64,000 nt of DNA, taken from assembly GCA_030602715.1 (NCBI GenBank), contig JAUVZD010000012.1, positions 1 to 64,000 of the forward strand, read 5' to 3'. The notes beneath the pieces were generated by a model, which saw only the letters and a program-made list of their open reading frames with translations, made no database searches and was not told the DNA's origin. Positions 15,053 to 23,380 of this stretch are shown here, piece after piece; within the stretch, counting starts at the first letter, position 1; every line of letters begins with the position of its first letter. The position numbers were made by a program, and so were the translations under genes. This DNA is from Candidatus Coatesiibacteriota bacterium (GTDB lineage Bacteria; RBG-13-66-14; B26-G2; JAUVZD01).

Positions 15053-16300
15053 ATGATTGAACGCAACTATCCCTATCTTTGGTCGCTGGAGGAGGACTTC
15101 CTCCGCTGTATGCGCTGTGGCAAGTGCCACAGCATCTGCCCCCTCTACGAGCGCACCTCCAGGGAATTGATCGCCCCCCGGGGAAAGATCGCCCTATTGG
15201 AAGCGGTCCGTGACGGGGCTATGCCTTTGGATAGAGCCTTCACCGAAAGCATGGACCAATGCCTGCACTGTATGCTCTGCAAGGAGAACTGTCCGGCAGG
15301 GGTTGACTGGCCGAGGTTGGCATTTGCCGCCCGAGCTGAAAGTGTGCAAGGGGGATTCTTCGGACCCATAAAAAGCTTCCTTTTCCGCATCCTGCTCAAG
15401 CGTGGACGGCTCCTTCCTCCCATCACCACCAGCGGTGCGGTCCTCATCCGCCTGCTGGACTTCATTCTGCCTAAAAACAGCCCATGGCGAACCGCATTGC
15501 CCCTGCCCTCAATAACTCTGGACAGCATTCGCATCTTTCCCCGCCCAGCACCCAAGACCTTCCTATCCCAATTCGCCGGCTTCCATTCGGCGCAAGGTAA
15601 AAAGAGAGGGCGGGTGGTCTTTTTCGTGGGTTGTGCCACTAACCTGGTCAACACCACAATAGGCGAGGCTTTCGTCAAACTCTACACCTCCCTGGGCTAC
15701 GATGTGCTGGTTCCCGCCGAGCAGGGCTGTTGCGGGTTCCCCGCCCTGGGCTACGGGGATACATCCACCGCCCGTTACAGAGCAAATAAGCTGGCCGAGC
15801 TGTTGAAGGACATACAGGCAGACGCCCTGATCGTCCCCTGCGCAAGCGGCGGTCACATGATTAAAGAGGAGTATCCCCACTTCCTGGGTATAGACATACC
15901 GCTCCCCGTCTATGATTCGGTGGAGTTTCTACTGAAGGTGGAAGGCGTGGAGCTATCCCGCCGAGATGGTTTTCCACCCATGGTCTTCCACCTGCCCTGC
16001 CACCTGGGAAGGGGGCAGGAGCTTCCCCACCTGCACCAGAAGACGCTCTCCCGGGTGCTGGGGGAGAAATTCCTGGGAGCGGCTCTGGAGGGGGATTGCT
16101 GTGGCGCCGGGGGAACCTACCACATAACCCACTACGAAATGACCAAGGATATGGGCGAGGCAAAGGTGAAGACAATGGAGGAGATGGGTGGGGAGCTGAT
16201 GGTCACCTCCTGCCCCGGCTGTATGATGTATCTGGACGAGGCTCTGATAAAAGCGGGTCATCCGCCGAGCAAGCATATACTGGAGGTATTGGCGGGATAG
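15053..16300 (+). CDS. GlcF-like iron-sulfur oxidoreductase subunit with CCG domains
   Basis: The 415-residue protein has two ferredoxin-type 4Fe-4S motifs, C19-C22-C25-C29P and C70-C73-C76-C80P. Two CCG domains follow (QGCCGFPALGYGD and GDCCGAGGTYH) with accompanying Cys residues (VPCASGGH, SCPGCMM). This is the arrangement of glycolate oxidase subunit GlcF, lactate-utilisation LutA and the HdrB-like family. These pass electrons from a flavoprotein oxidising a 2-hydroxyacid. The flavoprotein partner (GlcD/LldD) is not adjacent, so the substrate is open. The ATG at 15053 has only a weak GAGA ribosome site. Confidence 0.8.
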   Translation: MIERNYPYLWSLEEDFLRCMRCGKCHSICPLYERTSRELIAPRGKIALLEAVRDGAMPLDRAFTESMDQCLHCMLCKENCPAGVDWPRLAFAARAESVQGGFFGPIKSFLFRILLKRGRLLPPITTSGAVLIRLLDFILPKNSPWRTALPLPSITLDSIRIFPRPAPKTFLSQFAGFHSAQGKKRGRVVFFVGCATNLVNTTIGEAFVKLYTSLGYDVLVPAEQGCCGFPALGYGDTSTARYRANKLAELLKDIQADALIVPCASGGHMIKEEYPHFLGIDIPLPVYDSVEFLLKVEGVELSRRDGFPPMVFHLPCHLGRGQELPHLHQKTLSRVLGEKFLGAALEGDCCGAGGTYHITHYEMTKDMGEAKVKTMEEMGGELMVTSCPGCMMYLDEALIKAGHPPSKHILEVLAG

Positions 16301-16340
16301 ATTAACTACGGATGATATATACCTCTACTGCAAAATTAAT

Positions 16341-16370
16341 AAAAAACAAGCGCCGCATCCCAGCGGCGCT
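16341..16370 (-). terminator. Terminator between convergent genes
   Basis: Eight-base-pair stem AGCGCCGC/GCGGCGCT with a six-base loop. On the minus strand it is followed by TGTTTTTT, so it ends the lipoprotein gene at 16397; it may also act on the plus-strand GlcF-like gene. Confidence 0.8.
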
Positions 16371-16396
16371 CAATGTTTCCTACAAAGACCAGCCCA

Positions 16397-16981
16397 CTAA
16401 GCCGGAGGCTCCTCGTATGGCGTCTCCTTACTCAACTCAAATTTGACCTTGGATGGGTCGTCGTATTTGAACTTGCCGGCGGTGAAGACCAGCCCCTCTA
16501 TATCCTTAGGCACTTCAAAGGCTACGATACCTTTTGCGGTCTTACCCGGCTCAATCATACCGTCGGTGAAGGCATCCTTTTTCTTATACTTTATGGGCTC
16601 AAACTCCTTGGTGCCCTTACCTTTCAGGCGGAAGGACATACTACTGGCAACCATGAAAACTCCGCCCTGGGCGTGAGCCACTTCCACATCAATCAGCACC
16701 AGGACATTACCCTCTTTGGAGGGTTTGAGCTTGTCGTCGCCAGCAAGAAGCTCCCAGGTCTTTACTGTAACCTTATGTTCACCTACGGTCTTGGTCTCAT
16801 CCTGGGTAAACTTGGTGGGTTCGGCTTCCTCCTCCGGCTCTAGGACCTCCTCCTCGGCGACCCCTTCCTCCACCGCTTCCTCTTCCTCGGCTTCCTCCTT
16901 CTTGCAGGCGGTGAAGAGAGCCGTGGACAGGGTGAGAGCCAGTGCTAAAAATAAGATTAAGGCGAATTTAGCTGTATCCAT
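16397..16981 (-). CDS. Lipoprotein with DUF4352-type Ig-like domain
   Basis: The 194-residue protein starts with a lipoprotein signal peptide (Cys26 after LFTA). A very acidic Glu-rich linker (about residues 28-58) leads to a beta-sandwich of the DUF4352 kind: VTVKTWELL, GNVLVLIDVEV, SFRLKG, and MIEPGKTAKGIVAFEVPKD. Such domains are extracellular and of unknown binding function. The ATG has AAGGAGG upstream. A strong promoter lies at 17033-17061. Confidence 0.8.
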   Translation of the reverse strand: MDTAKFALILFLALALTLSTALFTACKKEEAEEEEAVEEGVAEEEVLEPEEEAEPTKFTQDETKTVGEHKVTVKTWELLAGDDKLKPSKEGNVLVLIDVEVAHAQGGVFMVASSMSFRLKGKGTKEFEPIKYKKKDAFTDGMIEPGKTAKGIVAFEVPKDIEGLVFTAGKFKYDDPSKVKFELSKETPYEEPPA

Positions 16982-17032
16982 AGTTGCATTCCTCCTTGGA
17001 GAAATTTATGGGATAATTTAGGATTTAGCGGC

Positions 17033-17061
17033 ATTATAACAGAAAAAGGGTGGGATGTAAA
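17033..17061 (-). promoter_or_regulatory. Promoter of the DUF4352 lipoprotein
   Basis: TTTACA (17061-17056), 17-bp spacer, perfect TATAAT (17038-17033) on the minus strand. Confidence 0.7.
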
Positions 17062-17126
17062 TAGGGGGATTGGTTAAAGCACACATAAATAGTTGTATTT
17101 TTCTATGACAAAAGGCTTGACAGAAA

Positions 17127-17154
17127 TGTCGGCACATATTGAAAAGTGCCGACA
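17127..17154. promoter_or_regulatory. Inverted-repeat operator before the AbiEi gene
   Basis: TGTCGGCAC and GTGCCGACA form a perfect 9-bp inverted repeat separated by ten bases. A TTGACA -35-like hexamer lies directly upstream at 17117-17122. AbiEi antitoxins are known to repress their own operon by binding inverted repeats, so this is the likely operator. Confidence 0.65.
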
Positions 17155-17174
17155 ATTTCGTAAAATTTTTTGCC

Positions 17175-17783
17175 ATGGCTACGAATGATTACAGGGACAT
17201 TAAAGGGCTTATAGCCGACAAGTATCACGGATTTATTCGCCAAAAACAAGCGAATAATGAGAATGTCTCCGCCTATATGCTCAGAATGATGGTCAACCTC
17301 GGAATCCTGGAAAAGATCGGTCGTGGGCTTTATGTGCTCAAAGATTATCCCTTTTCATACCATGAAAGCCTGATAGAAGCATGTAAAAAAGTGCCCAATG
17401 GAGTAGTCTGTCTAACCTCAGCTCTCGCCTACTATGAACTAACGGATACCATACCCCATCAGGTTCACATGGCGATAGAAAGGAAGTCCCGAGCACCTAG
17501 GGTTGATTATCCGCCGATTAAATTCTTCTGGTTTTCAAAGAAAGCGTATGATTCAGGAATAATTGTAAGCGAGGAAAGAGGCGGAGAGGTAAAAATATAT
17601 GCTCCCGAAAAATCAATCGCCGATTCATTCAAATACAGAAATAAGATAGGTGAGAATATAGCCATTGAGGTGCTGAAAGAATACATTTCAAGGGGCAATT
17701 ATAATATTGATAAGCTTATCAATTACTCAAAGATATGCCGGGTTGAGGGAATTGTGACACAAACCCTTAAGGGAATACTTTGA
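17175..17783 (+). CDS. abiEi: AbiEi-family antitoxin / transcriptional repressor
   Basis: The 202-residue protein has an N-terminal winged-helix part (DYRDIKGLIADK to IGRGLYVL) and the AbiEi C-terminal domain (VCLTSALAYYELTDTIP, then APEKSIADSFKYRNKIG). In type IV AbiE systems it neutralises the nucleotidyltransferase toxin AbiEii and represses the operon. The ATG at 17175 is preferred because the earlier in-frame TTG is inside the operator; there is no clear ribosome site. The toxin gene behind it is only a stub (17780-17878), so this antitoxin appears to be an orphan. Confidence 0.85.
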   Translation: MATNDYRDIKGLIADKYHGFIRQKQANNENVSAYMLRMMVNLGILEKIGRGLYVLKDYPFSYHESLIEACKKVPNGVVCLTSALAYYELTDTIPHQVHMAIERKSRAPRVDYPPIKFFWFSKKAYDSGIIVSEERGGEVKIYAPEKSIADSFKYRNKIGENIAIEVLKEYISRGNYNIDKLINYSKICRVEGIVTQTLKGIL

Positions 17784-17878
17784 AGAAAGAGGGAACCAAA
17801 AATATCTCAATTTCAATTCTTGATAGGCTAAAAAACCTCGCCAAAAAGTGGAACCCGATACAAATGAAGTGGAAATAA
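17780..17878 (+). pseudogene. abiEii: Stub of the AbiEii toxin gene
   Basis: A TTG overlapping the abiEi stop by four bases opens a frame of 32 codons. It reads KKEGTKNISISILDRLKNLAKK and then diverges to a TAA. This is the usual N terminus of AbiEii (K-N-I-x-x-S-V-x-x-R-L-x-N-L-A-K). The rest of the toxin, including its nucleotidyltransferase domain, is gone; the next gene begins 24 bases later on the other strand. Confidence 0.6.
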
Positions 17879-17901
17879 CCTATTCCTCAGTAACCCCCCC
17901 C

Positions 17902-19152
17902 TCACTCATAATGTAGCGCCACTATCGGGTCCAGTTTGCTCGCCTTGTAGGCGGGGTAGAACCCGAAGAAGAGACCCACCCCGGCGCTGAAGAAGAAGCC
18001 CAGCCCCACCGACCACAGGGGTATCGCCTTGGGCAGACCGGTGGATGCGGACACCGCCAGAGCCACAGCCACCCCCACGATGATGCCCAGCGCCCCGCCG
18101 ACCAGAGAGAGAGTTGCCGCCTCGGTCAGAAACTGCAGGAGAATCTCCCTCCTGCGGGCGCCCACCGCCTTGCGGATGCCTATCTCCCGGGTGCGCTCGG
18201 TAACCGAGACCAACATAATGTTCATTATCCCTATTCCTCCTACCAAAAGGGAGATTGCCGCCACTCCCACCATCACCGCATAAGCCACCCCGGTAATTTG
18301 ATTGTATAGCTCCATAAGCGAGTCCTGGGTGATAATCTCAAAGTTGTTGGGCTCATCGGGGCTCACCCCCCGTCTTCTGCGCAGAAGCTCCTCCACCTGG
18401 TCTATTGCCGCCGGTAGCTCCTTCTCGCTTACCGCCTGCACCGAAATCAAGCTATAGTATTCGTCCTCACCAAAGAGCTTATCAAAAGTTGTGTGGGGCA
18501 GGAGGATAAATTTGTCCATAGACTCGCCCAGGAATTGACCCTTCTGAGCCAGAACGCCCACCACCAGGAAACGCCGTCCCTTGATGTGTATATCCTTGCC
18601 GATGGGGTCCTCCACGGTGAAGAGGGAGTCAGCCACCTCGTAGGCGAGCACACATACATCCTTGGAGGCGAGAATGTCTTCATCGGTAAGTTCCCTTCCA
18701 TCGGTCAGCTCATACTCATTGACCGAGAGATAGCTGGCTCCTGCACCGCCTATGGAGATATTGCCCACATCTCTGTTGGCATACTTGATGCGGGCAATAG
18801 ACCATTTTTCCGGGCTTGTCGCCAGCACCGCCGGGCACTGCTCCTCAATGGTGTAGGCATCCTCAATGGTGATATCGGCCCGCTTGCGTATCTCCGGGTC
18901 GGTAGGACCGAAGTGGACCACCGGCTGTTTGGTGATGTATATGACATTGGAGCCCAAAGCACCTATCTGGCGAGCCATGGACTGGTTCAACCCCTCTATG
19001 ATGGAGAGCATCCCCACCACGGTCATCACCCCGATAATTACGCCGAGCAGGGTAAGGATGGTGCGCATCTTGTTAGTCCTAAGCGAATCCAGAGCTAAGC
19101 ACAGAGCGTCCACAAAGGCGGAAAGCGGTAGGGCGAAAAAGGGAATTCTCAT
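17902..19152 (-). CDS. MacB/FtsX-type ABC transporter permease (third permease of the cluster)
   Basis: The 416-residue protein has one N-terminal transmembrane helix (ILTLLGVIIGVMTVVGMLSI), a large periplasmic MacB_PCD domain and three C-terminal helices with the FtsX signature TERTREIGIRKAVGARRREI. It lacks an ATPase domain. MacB permeases with an ATPase, an adaptor and TolC form a tripartite pump that moves substrates from the periplasm outward. Residues closely match the permease at 19809. The start is ATG 19152, without a good ribosome site. The permease domain is complete. Confidence 0.88.
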   Translation of the reverse strand: MRIPFFALPLSAFVDALCLALDSLRTNKMRTILTLLGVIIGVMTVVGMLSIIEGLNQSMARQIGALGSNVIYITKQPVVHFGPTDPEIRKRADITIEDAYTIEEQCPAVLATSPEKWSIARIKYANRDVGNISIGGAGASYLSVNEYELTDGRELTDEDILASKDVCVLAYEVADSLFTVEDPIGKDIHIKGRRFLVVGVLAQKGQFLGESMDKFILLPHTTFDKLFGEDEYYSLISVQAVSEKELPAAIDQVEELLRRRRGVSPDEPNNFEIITQDSLMELYNQITGVAYAVMVGVAAISLLVGGIGIMNIMLVSVTERTREIGIRKAVGARRREILLQFLTEAATLSLVGGALGIIVGVAVALAVSASTGLPKAIPLWSVGLGFFFSAGVGLFFGFYPAYKASKLDPIVALHYE

Positions 19153-19233
19153 GGCGTTATTCAGCGTGAATGAAGGACATAAAAAAAGCCCAAAAAGGGT
19201 TTGGTGGATTATAACATAAACCCGGTCCAATCA

Positions 19234-19761
19234 CTATTTAATGAAGCAATATGTTTTTTTATGCTTTCTCAAAAGCTTAAAAAGCCCGCCTTTTGTCACC
19301 TCAGACAATATCTCTTCCTCTTTCATGTGGTGGTCGCTGAAGGACAAAATAGAATTTGGCTTCATTATCCGATTCAATTCTTTCATTACACTATCCAGGT
19401 CGCATAAATGGTGGAATACATCATACAATAGTACAAAATCTACGCTGCCTTCTTCTAACCCGGTCGAGCAATCGGAATAGATCGCTTCAATGTTAGATAA
19501 TCCTCTTTTCTCTGCGAATCTTTTGACTCTTTTTATTGCGCTAGGGTGGATATCCAGAGCATAGACTTTTCCATCCTTCCCCACCAACCGAGACGCAGCG
19601 AATGAATAACTTCCCGGTCCACAGCCGAAATCAAGGACATGCGAACCCGGCTTAATGCCGGCTTCATTCAAGAATTCCCTCGGAGGTATAAATAAATCCC
19701 GAAACTTATAGAAAAATGCCATCACTGCGAAACCAAAGTTACTCTCACGTTTGTCGGTCAT
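19234..19761 (-). CDS. Class I SAM-dependent methyltransferase
   Basis: The 175-residue enzyme has the SAM-binding motif I VLDFGCGPGSYS (residues 42-53), motif II acidic residue in YALDIHP, and FVLLYDVFHHL as the post-motif II strand. It belongs to the UbiE/COQ5-like Methyltransf_11/25 group. The substrate is unknown. GGAGGT precedes the ATG at 19761. It lies between two permease genes in the same direction. Confidence 0.85.
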   Translation of the reverse strand: MTDKRESNFGFAVMAFFYKFRDLFIPPREFLNEAGIKPGSHVLDFGCGPGSYSFAASRLVGKDGKVYALDIHPSAIKRVKRFAEKRGLSNIEAIYSDCSTGLEEGSVDFVLLYDVFHHLCDLDSVMKELNRIMKPNSILSFSDHHMKEEEILSEVTKGGLFKLLRKHKKTYCFIK

Positions 19762-19808
19762 AATTACCTCCAGTCATTTTGCCTTATTCAGGAATTCCAC
19801 GCCAGCAC

Positions 19809-21083
19809 TCACTCATAATGCAACGCCTCTATGGGATCCAGCTTGCTTGCCTTGTATGCCGGGTATATCCCGAAGAAGAGACCCACCCCCACGCTGAAGG
19901 AGAAGCCCAGCCCCACCGACCACAGGGGGATGGTGCGGGGCAGACCGGTGGCGCTTGCCACCCCTAACGCCACCAACACCCCCACTATGATGCCTATGGT
20001 TCCGCCTACAATTGATAAGCCGGCGGATTCGGTGATGAACTGGCGCAGGATGTCCCTCCTTCTTGCCCCTACCGCCTTACGCACCCCTATCTCCCGGGTG
20101 CGCTCAATCACCGCCACCAGCATAATGTTCATTATGCCGATACCCCCCACCAGAAGAGAGATCGCCGCCACACCCACCATAATAGCGTAAGCCGCGCCGG
20201 TTATCTGATTGTACAGGTCCATCAGTGTGTCCTGAGTATATATCTCAAAATCGTTCTCCTCATCGGCGGCTACCCCCCGTCTAAGACGCAATATCCTTTC
20301 AGACTGGTCTATAGCCGCAGGTAGCTCCTCTTTGCTTATCGCCTGGATGAAGAAGTGGAGATAATACTCATCCTTGCTGAAGAGCTTCTCAAAGGTGCTG
20401 TGGGGGATGAGCACATAGTTGTCCTGAGAGTTGCCCAGGAACTGCCCTTTGGGCTCAATTACTCCCACCACCAGGAACCGCTGACCCTTGATGCGCACCT
20501 CCTTGCCCAGGGGGTCCTCGTAGCCGAAGAGAGCCTCCGCCGGCTCGTTTGCCAGGACGCAGACATGACGGGTGGCGAGGATGTCCTCGTCGGTGAGCGC
20601 CCGGCCTCCGGAAAGTTCGTTGTTGTTAACCAAGAGGTAATCGGCGCCGGCGCCGCCTATTCCGCAAGCCTCCGAGGTTTCGTGACCCTTATACTTGACC
20701 TTGGAGTGCGCCCAACACTCCGGGCTTATGGCAAGGATTGAGGGGCACCCCTCGGCGAGGGCATAGGCGTCATCTATGGTCAGGTCCTTGCGATTGCGGA
20801 TGCCCGGGTCTTGATGGGGACCGAAGCTGACCGCCGGATTTTTGGAGATGACGAAAAGGTTGGAGCCCATCTCGCCGATTCGCTCAGCCATGGATTGGTT
20901 CAGCCCCTCTATGATGGAGAGCATCCCCACCACGGTCATCACTCCGATGATGATGCCCAGCAGGGTGAGGATGGTGCGCAGTTTGTTCGCCCTAAGGGAC
21001 TCAAAAGCCATACGCCAGGAGTCCAGCAGGCGGGCGAGGCTGAAACTACGGAACCAGTTGATGGGTGAGCGAGATATTCTCAC
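19809..21083 (-). CDS. MacB/FtsX-type ABC transporter permease (second permease of the cluster)
   Basis: The 425-residue protein has the MacB permease layout: N-terminal helix (LTLLGIIIGVMTVVG), MacB_PCD periplasmic domain, three C-terminal helices and the signature ERTREIGVRKAVGARRRDI. It is the closest relative of the gene at 17902 (identical GMLSIIEGLNQSMA segment). GTG 21083 is preferred over the TTG at 21101: GAGGA stands six bases upstream, the protein then starts MRISRS like its sister (MRIPFF), and the overlap with the nitroreductase disappears. Confidence 0.88.
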   Translation of the reverse strand: MRISRSPINWFRSFSLARLLDSWRMAFESLRANKLRTILTLLGIIIGVMTVVGMLSIIEGLNQSMAERIGEMGSNLFVISKNPAVSFGPHQDPGIRNRKDLTIDDAYALAEGCPSILAISPECWAHSKVKYKGHETSEACGIGGAGADYLLVNNNELSGGRALTDEDILATRHVCVLANEPAEALFGYEDPLGKEVRIKGQRFLVVGVIEPKGQFLGNSQDNYVLIPHSTFEKLFSKDEYYLHFFIQAISKEELPAAIDQSERILRLRRGVAADEENDFEIYTQDTLMDLYNQITGAAYAIMVGVAAISLLVGGIGIMNIMLVAVIERTREIGVRKAVGARRRDILRQFITESAGLSIVGGTIGIIVGVLVALGVASATGLPRTIPLWSVGLGFSFSVGVGLFFGIYPAYKASKLDPIEALHYE

Positions 21084-21097
21084 AGCTTCCTCATTTA

Positions 21098-21664
21098 TCA
21101 ATCACCAAACGGTTGATTGGCACTTTCAAGAAAGGCGACCTCGGAGAGTGGCTTTCTCGGGCGCCTGCTCTTATTTTCTATGGTCTTTCCCATAAATTCC
21201 ACGCCGTCTTCGGTTTGATAATAACCGAAGGGGATGATGGAAATTATCTGCCAGTGCCGGGGAATATCCAATAGCTTACGAACCTCTCTCTTGCTGAAGG
21301 TTAAAATCCACACCCCGCCCAGACCCAGAGCGTGTATCGCCAGCAGGATATTCTGAATCGCCGCCGAAGTGTCCAGGACATAACACAGGTCGTTCTCGTC
21401 ATACCTCTCCCAGGTGTCATGTGGATTGGCGCAGGCGACTACTATTGCCGGGGCGTTCTCCACCCAAGGCTGGTGGGCATAGGGGTCAAACTGTTTCATC
21501 TTCTCCCTGTCGGTAACCACGATGAAGCGCCAGGGTTGGCGGTTGCCCCCGGAGGGTGCCTGAACGCCCGCCTCCAGTATCTTCTTGATTACGTCTTTCG
21601 GGATCTCCTTATCCAGAAAAGCCCTAATGCTCTTTCTGGTGAGGATTGCTTTTAGTGCTTCCAT
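21098..21664 (-). CDS. Nitroreductase-family flavoprotein
   Basis: The 188-residue protein matches the FMN-dependent nitroreductase fold. TRKSIRAFLDKEIP and QAPSGGNRQPWRF bind FMN, and AIQNILLAIHALGLGGVWI is the conserved helix. These enzymes reduce nitro compounds, quinones or related acceptors with NAD(P)H. The ATG at 21664 follows AAGGAG; longer starts lack a ribosome site and add non-conserved residues. It shares direction with the flanking permeases but no functional link is evident. Confidence 0.88.
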   Translation of the reverse strand: MEALKAILTRKSIRAFLDKEIPKDVIKKILEAGVQAPSGGNRQPWRFIVVTDREKMKQFDPYAHQPWVENAPAIVVACANPHDTWERYDENDLCYVLDTSAAIQNILLAIHALGLGGVWILTFSKREVRKLLDIPRHWQIISIIPFGYYQTEDGVEFMGKTIENKSRRPRKPLSEVAFLESANQPFGD

Positions 21665-21821
21665 TGGGGCTGTCTCCTTGTGTTGAATAGAATTTCGTAA
21701 GTGTTTGCGAAGCGCTAAAGACAAGTTGGGAAAATCTTGGATTTTCCTTTCATCTGCTGTTAAGCGACCAATCAGATGAACCCTTGAAAGTGCCCACCGT
21801 TTTGCCCGGCCTCTCATCTTT

Positions 21822-22433
21822 CTAAATCCACTTTTTTGTGTATTTCGAGTAATTATATTCATCTATAAGCTTGATGAGTGTTTTATCTGACCGTCCGATG
21901 TACTCTCTAACTTCATTTACTATGGTTTTTGTAATCCTGCAGAATGAAACATATTTCTCCGCAGGATTTTCGTTATAGTAGCACCTATAAGCTCTTGCTA
22001 TTTTATCATCCCAAATGGGAAAAAATTTAGGGGCTAAAAGGTGCAAACCTTTTGCTACTGCGACTGGACTCTTAGTCCCTCGCTTCTTGCCTGAATCAAT
22101 TTGCAGAGCTTCAAGGAATTTTGCGAATAAATCTTTTATATCATCCTCATCAGAGTTTAACAAGCTGGAGATATTCCTGTTTCTAAATTTTCCAATTTTT
22201 TGGAAATTATTAGTTATACATTTCTCAAGTTTATCGAAATTGAAAATCCCATATCTGTAAAATGCCTGATTCCATGTTAGTAACAATACACCCAACCCAT
22301 CTGCCATATCCGAAGGTTTGCCCCAAAAATGTGATACGAGGAAAGTTGCTACTTTGTACATAGCATCACGCTTTTCGTGTTTTTCAAATTCCTCGCAACC
22401 CTTGAGAAATTCTTCCCGATTCGGGATAACCAT
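21822..22433 (-). CDS. Hypothetical protein
   Basis: I do not recognise this 203-residue soluble protein with confidence. It has no signal peptide or membrane segment. A striking block near residues 125-150, VAKGLHLLAPKFFPIWDDKIARAY, is the sort of H-x-L-x-P-x-x-F-P-x-W-D pattern found in uncharacterised families. GAGGTAAG precedes the ATG. It starts right at the end of the acetyltransferase gene and is probably translated with it. The 157 bases between it and the nitroreductase carry nothing evident. Confidence 0.7.
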   Translation of the reverse strand: MVIPNREEFLKGCEEFEKHEKRDAMYKVATFLVSHFWGKPSDMADGLGVLLLTWNQAFYRYGIFNFDKLEKCITNNFQKIGKFRNRNISSLLNSDEDDIKDLFAKFLEALQIDSGKKRGTKSPVAVAKGLHLLAPKFFPIWDDKIARAYRCYYNENPAEKYVSFCRITKTIVNEVREYIGRSDKTLIKLIDEYNYSKYTKKWI

Positions 22434-22434
22434 A

Positions 22435-23268
22435 TTATCTTACCTCCAATGCCTCTTCCAACTTGTCACGGATCTCTTCTTTTTCAGGTGGACCCCAAAA
22501 CTCAGCGGGCTTGCCATTAAAGAACGCTTTGCTCCACAGTGAAATCCCGTATTTTAATAACACCTCTGGGTCATCAATGCAGATGTCATTGACAATTACT
22601 TTGTCACCGAACTCCTCACAAACTTCCCGTATATTGAAAATTGTCCAAGGTCCTACAATGGGGCAAATGGAAGACCAAAACACATCCACCACAACTTTTC
22701 CTTGCACAGGCTCATATTTGTATTTTTCCTCCAAGCAAACTGCCGAAGGCAACTGAACAGGTCCAAATCTTCTGATGAGCATCTTTAAACCCTCATTTTC
22801 AAACTCCTCAAAAGCGAATCTTGCAAAGAAAGCAACCATATCCTCCGTGTAGGCAAAACCCAAAGGGGTTACAATCCCCTTACATTTGCCCTTCACATCC
22901 TCTATCATCGCTTGAACCAGAGCGCTACCACACCCGGGAATCCGCTTTCTCTGAGATGGGTCAGGAAATGGTGGAGTATGCGGAGCTACCATACAATTAA
23001 CAATGTAGAGGTCTTTCCCCTCATAGAAGTTGGAGAGTTCAATGGGCATATATTCAATGAACCCAACCGCTCCTTCATCTTCATATGCGATTTGGGCTGA
23101 GAGCCCTTTGGGCATCATCTTTTTGAGCCACTCTGCCTTTATTTTTGCCGCACGGAGTATAGTACGTTCTTGTTCTGTAAGTTCTGACTCCCTCCCTAAG
23201 ATGCGGTAACCACTTCCGCAACAAGCCTCGGCAATTATTGTGTCCTTGTCCAACGGTTTTATTTCCAT
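22435..23268 (-). CDS. GNAT acetyltransferase fused to a thioredoxin-like (YoaP-like) domain
   Basis: The 277-residue protein has an N-terminal GNAT-like half (VGFIEYMPIE, LYIVNCMVAPHT, and a GCGSALVQAMI acetyl-CoA loop). Its C-terminal half is a thioredoxin-like fold: VVVDVFWSSICPIVGPW, then a helix, VIVNDICIDDPEVLLKYGIS and AFFNGKPA. YoaP-type acetyltransferases have this architecture. The substrate is unknown. AAAGGA precedes the ATG. It forms a two-gene unit with the hypothetical protein at 21822. Confidence 0.75.
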   Translation of the reverse strand: MEIKPLDKDTIIAEACCGSGYRILGRESELTEQERTILRAAKIKAEWLKKMMPKGLSAQIAYEDEGAVGFIEYMPIELSNFYEGKDLYIVNCMVAPHTPPFPDPSQRKRIPGCGSALVQAMIEDVKGKCKGIVTPLGFAYTEDMVAFFARFAFEEFENEGLKMLIRRFGPVQLPSAVCLEEKYKYEPVQGKVVVDVFWSSICPIVGPWTIFNIREVCEEFGDKVIVNDICIDDPEVLLKYGISLWSKAFFNGKPAEFWGPPEKEEIRDKLEEALEVR

Positions 23269-23380
23269 CTTATCGTCCTTTTCTTATCTGAAATCAACAA
23301 TTCCGCTCATTTTTCTGCCAGTCTGCAAAACCCCGTCCTGAGTATGGTTTGAGTAAACATTGAGAACCTCGGACACCCCC

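Noticed and set aside
15145..15678. 177-codon minus-strand frame inside the GlcF-like gene
   Set aside because: It is antisense to a strongly supported iron-sulfur protein and has a low-complexity basic composition typical of a shadow frame.
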